A stretch of 10,479 nucleotides of DNA from Candidatus Dormiibacterota bacterium. Lineage in GTDB: Bacteria > Chloroflexota > Dormibacteria > Aeolococcales > Aeolococcaceae. The stretch covers positions 1 through 10,479 of the forward strand of contig PLDZ01000152.1 in the NCBI GenBank assembly GCA_003136295.1. Direction: 5' to 3'. This document shows, piece after piece, positions 5,940 to 10,479 of the stretch; position 1 is the stretch's first letter, and every line of letters starts with the position of its first letter. The position numbers were made by a program, and so were the translations under genes. The notes below the pieces were generated by a model. The model was not told the DNA's origin. It worked only from the letters and a program-made list of their open reading frames with translations, and did no database searches.

Positions 5940-7954
5940 CAGATATCGAGGTTACGCACGCTCGTGGCGTGGGTCTGGATGAAGCGCTTCCGGGGCTCGA
6001 CGTCGGATCCCATCAGGCGGTCGAAGATATCGTCGGCCTTGAGTGCATCCGCGACACCGACCTGGAGCAGGACCCGTCGATCCGGATCCATGGTGGTTGC
6101 CCACAACTCCTCCGACATCATCTCGCCGAGTCCCTTGTAGCGAGACACCTCGGTGTCCCGCCCCATGGATTTGACCTTGTCGTCACGCTGGTCGTCGCTG
6201 AAGGCGTACTCGGTCTGCTTGTTTCGCCCCCTGCCCTTCTCGAGCTTGTACAGCGGCGGCTGCGCGAGGTAGAGAAATCCACCGTCCACCAGCGGGCGCA
6301 GGTGACGCCAGAAGAAGGTGAGCAACAGCGTGCGAATGTGCGAGCCGTCGACGTCCGCGTCGGCCATGAGGACGATGCGGTGATAGCGCAGCTTGTCAAC
6401 GCTGAAGGTCTCGCCGAAGCCGCCGCCGAGCGCCATGATCAAGTCCTTGATCTGCTCGTTGCCGAGAATCTTGTCCGCACGCGCCTTCTCGACGTTGAGG
6501 ATCTTGCCCCGCAACGGAAGGATCGCCTGATTGCGGCGCTCGCGAGCCTCTTTTGCGGTGCCACCTGCGGACAGCCCCTCGACGATGAAGATCTCGCAAT
6601 GCGCCGGGTCCCGTTCGCTGCAGTCGACGAGCTTTCCGGGAAGCGTGGCCGACTCGAGCAGCGACTTACGCTGGACGAGATCGCGCGCCTTTGCGGCTGC
6701 CTGTCGCGCCCGCGCCGCGGTCAGCGACTGGTCGATGATCTTGCGACCGTCGGAAGGGTTCTCCTCGAGGTACTGCATGAGCGCTTCACTCAGCACCGTC
6801 GAGACCTGACCGGCGACCTCGCTGTTGCCCAGCTTGGTCTTGGTCTGCCCCTCGAACTGCGGCTCGCGCAGCTTGACGCTGATCACCGCGGTCAAGCCGT
6901 CGCGCACGTCATCGCCGCTGAGGTTGGGGTCCTGCTCCTTGAGGATCCCCGCTTTGCGCGCGTACTTATTGAGGGTCGCGGTCAGCGCGCTGCGGAAGCC
7001 GGTGACGTGCGCACCGCCCTCCTCGGTGTGCACGTTGTTCGCGAAAGCGAGAACATGCTCGGTGAAGACGGTGTTCTGATACTGGAGCGCGATCTCGACG
7101 ACGTTCCCCTCGATCTCTCGCTCAACGTACATCGGCTTCTGATTGATGACGTTGCGGTTTGCGTTGAGATACCTGACGAACGACTGAATGCCGCCCTCGA
7201 AGTGGAAGGTGTACGCGTTGCCGTCGCGCTCGTCGCCGAGCTGGATGGTGATGCCTTTGTTGAGAAACGCGTAGCTGCGCAGCGACGCGCAGACCGTCTC
7301 CCAGGAGAACTCGATCTCCGGGAAGATCTCCGAGTCCGGCCAGAAGCGGACGTAGGTACCGCGGCGATCGGATGTTCCGATGACGGCCACGGGGCCGTCG
7401 GGCACGCCTCGGGTGTACTCCTGGTGGTGGGTCTCGCCGTCGAGGTAGACCTCGACCACGAGACGCTCACTGAGGGCGTTGACGACCGACAGACCAACAC
7501 CGTGCAGACCACCCGAGACCTTGTAGCCTCCACCGCCGAACTTGCCACCGGCATGGAGCGTGGTGAGCACGACCTCGAGCGCGGATTTCTTTGCAGTCGG
7601 ATGCATCCCCACCGGGATGCCGCGACCGTTGTCCAGAACTGACACGGACTTGTCCGCGTGAAGTACGACCTTGATCGTGTCGCACCAGCCGGCGAGGGCT
7701 TCGTCGATGCTGTTGTCGACGAGCTCGACCACGAGGTGGTGCAAGCCACGGAGATCCGTGGATCCGATGTACATCCCGGGGCGTCTGCGAACGGGCTCGA
7801 GACCCTCGAGGATCTGGATCTGGTCGGCTGAGTAGGTGTCCTTGCCTGCCCGGCCGGCGCCTAAGGGACGCGGATCGGGGTTGCCGTTGCCATAGGTCGT
7901 ATCTGGCTCTGAAACTTCCTCATCGAGGGGTTCGGGGCGTGCGATGTCGGCTAT
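5939..7954 (-). CDS. gyrB: DNA gyrase subunit B (start codon unresolved)
   Basis: ATPase subunit of gyrase. Numbered from the ATG at 7774, the ATPase domain shows ELVDNSIDEA (17-26), DNGRGIP (48-54), GGLHGVGLSVVNA (88-100) and the QTKTKLGN lysine loop (310-317). The Toprim domain shows EGLSAGG (399-405), ILNVEKAR (425-432) and the metal-binding DADVDGSH (472-479). The C-terminus SRYKGLGEM...DRRVLLQV is typical. The conserved N-terminal arm YSADQIQILEGLEPVRRRPG is encoded upstream of that ATG (to about 7834), so 7774 is too short. The frame is open to 8062, yet contains no ATG, GTG or TTG above 7774. The coordinate here uses ATA at 7952-7954, which has GGAG 8 nt upstream and would give about 671 residues. 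A non-AUG start, a sequence error or a frameshift are all possible. Asp to Leu in EGDSAGG is a second oddity. It is the first gene of the operon. Confidence 0.93.
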   Translation of the reverse strand: MADIARPEPLDEEVSEPDTTYGNGNPDPRPLGAGRAGKDTYSADQIQILEGLEPVRRRPGMYIGSTDLRGLHHLVVELVDNSIDEALAGWCDTIKVVLHADKSVSVLDNGRGIPVGMHPTAKKSALEVVLTTLHAGGKFGGGGYKVSGGLHGVGLSVVNALSERLVVEVYLDGETHHQEYTRGVPDGPVAVIGTSDRRGTYVRFWPDSEIFPEIEFSWETVCASLRSYAFLNKGITIQLGDERDGNAYTFHFEGGIQSFVRYLNANRNVINQKPMYVEREIEGNVVEIALQYQNTVFTEHVLAFANNVHTEEGGAHVTGFRSALTATLNKYARKAGILKEQDPNLSGDDVRDGLTAVISVKLREPQFEGQTKTKLGNSEVAGQVSTVLSEALMQYLEENPSDGRKIIDQSLTAARARQAAAKARDLVQRKSLLESATLPGKLVDCSERDPAHCEIFIVEGLSAGGTAKEARERRNQAILPLRGKILNVEKARADKILGNEQIKDLIMALGGGFGETFSVDKLRYHRIVLMADADVDGSHIRTLLLTFFWRHLRPLVDGGFLYLAQPPLYKLEKGRGRNKQTEYAFSDDQRDDKVKSMGRDTEVSRYKGLGEMMSEELWATTMDPDRRVLLQVGVADALKADDIFDRLMGSDVEPRKRFIQTHATSVRNLDI

Positions 7955-7962
7955 CTGTGTTG

Positions 7963-7966
7963 CTCC
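7963..7966 (-). promoter_or_regulatory. Candidate gyrB ribosome binding site (GGAG) before ATA
   Basis: GGAG on the - strand ends 8 nt before ATA (7954-7952), which continues in the gyrB frame as ATA-GCC-GAC-ATC-GCA. Spacing is ideal, and no canonical start in the gyrB frame has any such site. This is the main evidence for initiation here, either at ATA itself or at an ATG miscalled as ATA. Confidence 0.4.
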
Positions 7967-8059
7967 GGTTGTGACGTGAGTGTTGGAGAGGGGGCCAATG
8001 GTGAAACCGCTCGATTCGTCCAGCGGGGACCGCCTAAATCGGCCGTTCCAAGTACCTCT

Positions 8060-8068
8060 ATTCTACCA
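8060..8068 (-). promoter_or_regulatory. Extended -10 promoter of the gyrB-plsX-gyrA operon
   Basis: On the - strand the sequence TGG-TAGAAT (8068 to 8060) is an extended -10 element (TGn plus a five-of-six -10 hexamer). The -35 position (8083-8088, AGCGAA) is poor, as is common with extended -10 promoters. Transcription would begin near 8053, about 100 nt before the ATA start candidate. It lies in the gap divergent to ligD. Confidence 0.5.
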
Positions 8069-8110
8069 GCCTGCGGCCTCACTTCGCTCTTTTTGGGTGG
8101 TGCGCTGCAC

Positions 8111-8116
8111 TAGCAT
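8111..8116 (+). promoter_or_regulatory. Candidate -10 box for ligD, possibly giving a leaderless transcript
   Basis: TAGCAT fits the TAnnnT -10 pattern. Seven bases after it is GTG at 8124, exactly where a leaderless transcript would begin. A convincing -35 is not seen. Its upstream part would overlap that of the divergent gyrB promoter (about 8083-8093), so the two could compete. Confidence 0.3.
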
Positions 8117-8123
8117 CAGAGGC

Positions 8124-8177
8124 GTGAACGACACTGTCCGTTCCGCACCCCACCGACCCTGTCGCGAGGGTCGATAA
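8124..8177 (+). CDS. Possible 17-residue leader peptide upstream of ligD
   Basis: GTG 8124 to TAA 8175-8177 encodes 17 residues (VNDTVRSAPHRPCREGR). The stop lies one base before the ligD GTG. It has no properly spaced ribosome binding site (AGAGG is only one base from the GTG), but it starts 7 nt after a candidate -10 box, as expected of leaderless genes. Ribosomes translating it would run through the hairpin that covers the ligD ribosome binding site. It could equally be a chance open frame; no homology is claimed. Confidence 0.2.
   Translation: MNDTVRSAPHRPCREGR
8154..8173 (+). promoter_or_regulatory. Hairpin enclosing the ligD ribosome binding site
   Basis: CGACCCT (8154-8160) and AGGGTCG (8167-8173) are a perfect 7-bp inverted repeat around a 6-nt loop (GTCGCG). 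The ribosome binding site of ligD, GAGGG at 8166-8170, is 8 nt before the GTG at 8179 and is largely paired in the right arm. In RNA this would hide the site and hold down ligD translation. As DNA it could instead be an operator. Confidence 0.5.
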
Positions 8178-8178
8178 C

Positions 8179-10479
8179 GTGGCTGTGCCCACCCTTGAAG
8201 AGTACCGCCGCAAGCGCGACTTCAATCAGACCCCGGAGCCCAGTGGGGACCCAATCCCCCGTGTCGCGGCAGAGCGCTCGGCGTGGGAGCAGCTGCCCCA
8301 CGGCAGGAGGTTCTGCGTCCAGAAACACCGAGCCACACGAATGCATTTCGACTTCCGGCTGGAGCACGACGGCGTGCTGCTCTCGTGGGCGGTTCCGCGA
8401 GGCCCGAGCCTGGATCCCGCCAAGAAACGTCTGGCTGTCCAGACCGAGGATCATCCCATCGACTACGGGGAATTCGAGGGCGTCATCCCCTCGGGATATG
8501 GCGCGGGTTCGGTCATGCTCTGGGATATCGGCACATTCGAATGGGTGAAGGAGTCCGCGGAGGACTTCGATCGTTCGCGGCTGAAGGGGGACATCAAGTT
8601 TCGCCTCCAGGGCACCAAGCTCTCGGGCGAGTACGCGCTCGTTCATATCGGTGAGCGAGGGCGGCGCTACGGCGGCAGCAACGACGGAGACAAGAACTGG
8701 TTGATGATCAAGAAGCGGGATGCTTCGGTCGTGGAGGGCTTCGAGGCCATCGACCTCGACGTTTCAGTCAAAACCGGCAGAAGCCTGGCAGAGATCGCCG
8801 CCGAGGCCGGTGGCGACCCTCGAGAGATGCGCCGGGCCGCTCGCGCCCGAACCACCCCCTCCATCGCCGCGCCCAGCGTGGCGCCTCAAGGACTCGCGCA
8901 GGCGCCACCACCGATGCTCGCGACGCCCGTGGATCATCCGTTTTCCCGGGATGGCTGGCTCTTCGAGCTGAAGTACGACGGCATCCGCGCGATGGTCAGT
9001 GTCGCCGGTGACCTGGTGCGCATCACCGGCCGGCGGGGTGGTGATGAGACCGCTCATTACCCGGAGGCTCAGGCGATCCGCGCCGGAATCCGCGCCCGCC
9101 AGGCGATCGTCGACGGCGAGCTGGTCGTGCTCGACGCCGATGGGCGCCCATCGTTCGAGCGCATGCAGCAGCGAATCAACGTCACGCGCGAGAGTGATGT
9201 GCGCCGTGTCGCGGCCGAACATCCCGTCACCTTCATCGCCTTTGACCTGCTCGAGCTCGAAGGGCGGGACATGCTCAGCACCGAGCTGCGCATTCGCAAG
9301 AAGACACTTCGCGAAACCATCGTCGACTCGCCGCACATCCTGTTCGCGGCGCATGTCGAGCGCGATGGGGAGTCGCTCTTCGAGGTGGCGCGCGGGTCCG
9401 GTATCGAGGGTATCGTCGGCAAGCGCGCCGATTCGCTCTACCGTCCCGGGATCAGGAGTCCGGACTGGGTGAAGATCAAGTCGTGGCGCAGCCAGTCGTG
9501 CGTCATCGTCGGCTACACCGCCGGTCGCGGACGCCGGTTGAACCAGCTCGGCGCACTCATCCTCGCGGTGCTCGACGGCACCCGCCTCGTCCACTGCGGG
9601 CAGGTGGGCACCGGCTTCGACGAGAAGACCCTCCGCGACCTGAGAGACCGTCTCCGCCCTCTCGAGATGAAGACGTGCCCACTCGACATCACCCCCAAGA
9701 CGTCCGAACCTGCGACCTGGGTCAAACCCGAGCTTGTCTGCGAAGTCCGCTTCGCGGGCTGGACCCGCGACGGTATCCTCCGCCACCCCGCCTATCGAAC
9801 CCTCCGCCCCGACCAGCGCCCAGAAGACTGCACCCGAGAGCGCCCGATCGACCCAGCGCGTCTGGCTGGCGCTGCCGACTCGCCGATAGATTCGAGCCCG
9901 CCGCCGGTCCGCACTGAGCCCACCAAAAGCAGCCAAACCCCAAGCGACGAGGCTGCGAACGGCCCCCGTCCACGACGCGCTCCAAAGAGCGTTCTCAACC
10001 CCCGGAGTGCTTCAACCCGTCCGGGTGGCGCGGCGGGGAGTAGCGCCACCAAAGGGGGCGAGGGGCCCCCGCAGCGACAGGACCCGGACGAGAGCGCGGC
10101 ACTGAGCACGCTGAGAACGCTAAAACGCAACGCGCACTGGGAAATAGCCGGCCGCAGACTCCCGCTCACCAACCTGGACAAGGTGCTCTGGCCCGCCGAC
10201 GGCATCACCAAACGGGACATGATCGAGTACTACGTCCGGATGGCGCCGTACATGTTGCCGTACCTGCGAAACCGACCCCTGTCGATGCAGGTCTTTCCCG
10301 ACGGCATCGATGGGAAATCGTTCTGGCGTAAGGATAAACCTGCCCATGCTCCAGCCTGGATCGAATCCTGGACCTATCACGGCGAGAAGACCAAGACGTA
10401 CATCGTGGTGAATGAGGTCGCGACACTGGCGTGGGTTGCCAACGCGGGTGTCATCGATCTGCATCCCTGGCATTCGCGT
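8179..10479 (+). CDS. ligD: Multidomain ATP-dependent DNA ligase LigD (PE-LIG-POL), 3' end outside window
   Basis: 767 residues are visible and the frame is open at the window edge. LigD seals double-strand breaks with Ku in bacterial non-homologous end joining. Domain order is phosphoesterase, ligase, polymerase, as in Pseudomonas rather than Mycobacterium. The 3'-phosphoesterase domain (about 36-185) has QKHRATRMHFDFRLE with His50 and Asp58, and EDHPIDY with His92, matching the three metal/catalytic residues of the Pseudomonas enzyme. The ligase domain (about 243-548) has nucleotidyl Lys265 in ELKYDG, DGELV (312-316), FDLLEL (355-360), EGIVGKR (410-416) and WVKIKS (430-435), then an OB fold ending near GWTRDGILRHPAYRTL. 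A Pro/Ser/Thr/Arg-rich linker of roughly 100 residues (552-650) follows. The polymerase/primase domain starts with LTNLDKVLWP (662-671) and is cut at LHPWHSR, before its catalytic Asp pair. GTG 8179 is chosen for its GAGGG site; GTG 8185 is possible. No ku gene is in view. Confidence 0.95.
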   Translation, partial: MAVPTLEEYRRKRDFNQTPEPSGDPIPRVAAERSAWEQLPHGRRFCVQKHRATRMHFDFRLEHDGVLLSWAVPRGPSLDPAKKRLAVQTEDHPIDYGEFEGVIPSGYGAGSVMLWDIGTFEWVKESAEDFDRSRLKGDIKFRLQGTKLSGEYALVHIGERGRRYGGSNDGDKNWLMIKKRDASVVEGFEAIDLDVSVKTGRSLAEIAAEAGGDPREMRRAARARTTPSIAAPSVAPQGLAQAPPPMLATPVDHPFSRDGWLFELKYDGIRAMVSVAGDLVRITGRRGGDETAHYPEAQAIRAGIRARQAIVDGELVVLDADGRPSFERMQQRINVTRESDVRRVAAEHPVTFIAFDLLELEGRDMLSTELRIRKKTLRETIVDSPHILFAAHVERDGESLFEVARGSGIEGIVGKRADSLYRPGIRSPDWVKIKSWRSQSCVIVGYTAGRGRRLNQLGALILAVLDGTRLVHCGQVGTGFDEKTLRDLRDRLRPLEMKTCPLDITPKTSEPATWVKPELVCEVRFAGWTRDGILRHPAYRTLRPDQRPEDCTRERPIDPARLAGAADSPIDSSPPPVRTEPTKSSQTPSDEAANGPRPRRAPKSVLNPRSASTRPGGAAGSSATKGGEGPPQRQDPDESAALSTLRTLKRNAHWEIAGRRLPLTNLDKVLWPADGITKRDMIEYYVRMAPYMLPYLRNRPLSMQVFPDGIDGKSFWRKDKPAHAPAWIESWTYHGEKTKTYIVVNEVATLAWVANAGVIDLHPWHSR

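Noticed and set aside
5969..7642. A 557-codon open frame on the + strand antisense to gyrB
   Set aside because: Same cause: low-complexity, charge-rich translation opposite a fully conserved gyrB.
7772..7774. ATG 7774 as the true gyrB start
   Set aside because: It is the first canonical start in frame, but it falls at the conserved RRRPGMYIGS and would remove the N-terminal arm that other GyrB proteins have and that is clearly encoded just upstream.
7980..8177. A 65-codon + strand frame across the gyrB/ligD gap (ATG 7980)
   Set aside because: Its 5' part overlaps the gyrB leader and upstream frame, it has no ribosome binding site and its translation looks random. Only its last 17 codons are kept as a possible leader peptide.
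8764..9936. A 390-codon open frame on the - strand opposite ligD
   Set aside because: It lies over the ligase domain, whose motifs are clear on the + strand; the antisense product shows no family signature.
9850..10130. ligD as two genes or a broken gene at the low-complexity linker
   Set aside because: The frame is continuous with no stop and no new start signal, and conserved domains continue in the same frame on both sides.

Overview
The window is GC-rich bacterial chromosome with tightly packed genes that overlap by 1 or 4 nt, GTG as well as ATG starts, and almost no non-coding DNA. The gyrase sequences (KCAAVVGEVLGKYHPHGD in GyrA, STDLRGLHHLVVELVDN in GyrB) and a tiny DUF5679-type zinc ribbon suggest a GC-rich Terrabacteria lineage such as Chloroflexota (Limnocylindria-like) or a deep actinobacterial relative. 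This placement is an impression from sequence feel and is low confidence. No mobile element, CRISPR array, rRNA or tRNA was recognised.

Layout. (1) Positions 1-387, + strand: the 3' end of a dienelactone-hydrolase-family gene, followed by a GC hairpin. (2) Positions 529-675, + strand: a 48-residue protein with two CxxC knuckles, with its own candidate promoter and a strong ribosome binding site. (3) A short convergent gap (676-796) with two hairpins that could terminate transcription from either side. (4) Positions 797-7954, - strand: a four-gene unit transcribed as gyrB, plsX, gyrA and a DUF885 putative metallopeptidase gene, joined by stop/start overlaps of 1, 1 and 4 nt. (5) Positions 7955-8178: a compact divergent promoter region. 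(6) Positions 8179 to the window end, + strand: ligD, a multidomain non-homologous end-joining ligase in the order phosphoesterase, ligase, polymerase. It runs off the window inside the polymerase domain.

How the genes work together. GyrB and GyrA form DNA gyrase, and the overlaps should couple their synthesis. The unusual point is that PlsX, the acyl-ACP:phosphate acyltransferase that starts membrane phospholipid synthesis, is encoded between the two subunits. A soluble DUF885 protein is appended at the end. LigD is divergent from this operon and probably acts with Ku in double-strand-break repair; no Ku gene is visible in the window.

Main points for a second look: the gyrB frame has no ATG, GTG or TTG upstream of the conserved N-terminal arm (an ATA with a well-placed ribosome binding site is the best candidate). 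GyrB has EGLSAGG where EGDSAGG is nearly universal, at a known drug-target position. The ligD ribosome binding site lies inside a perfect 7-bp hairpin, behind a possible leaderless 17-residue leader peptide. LigD has an unusually long disordered linker before its polymerase domain.
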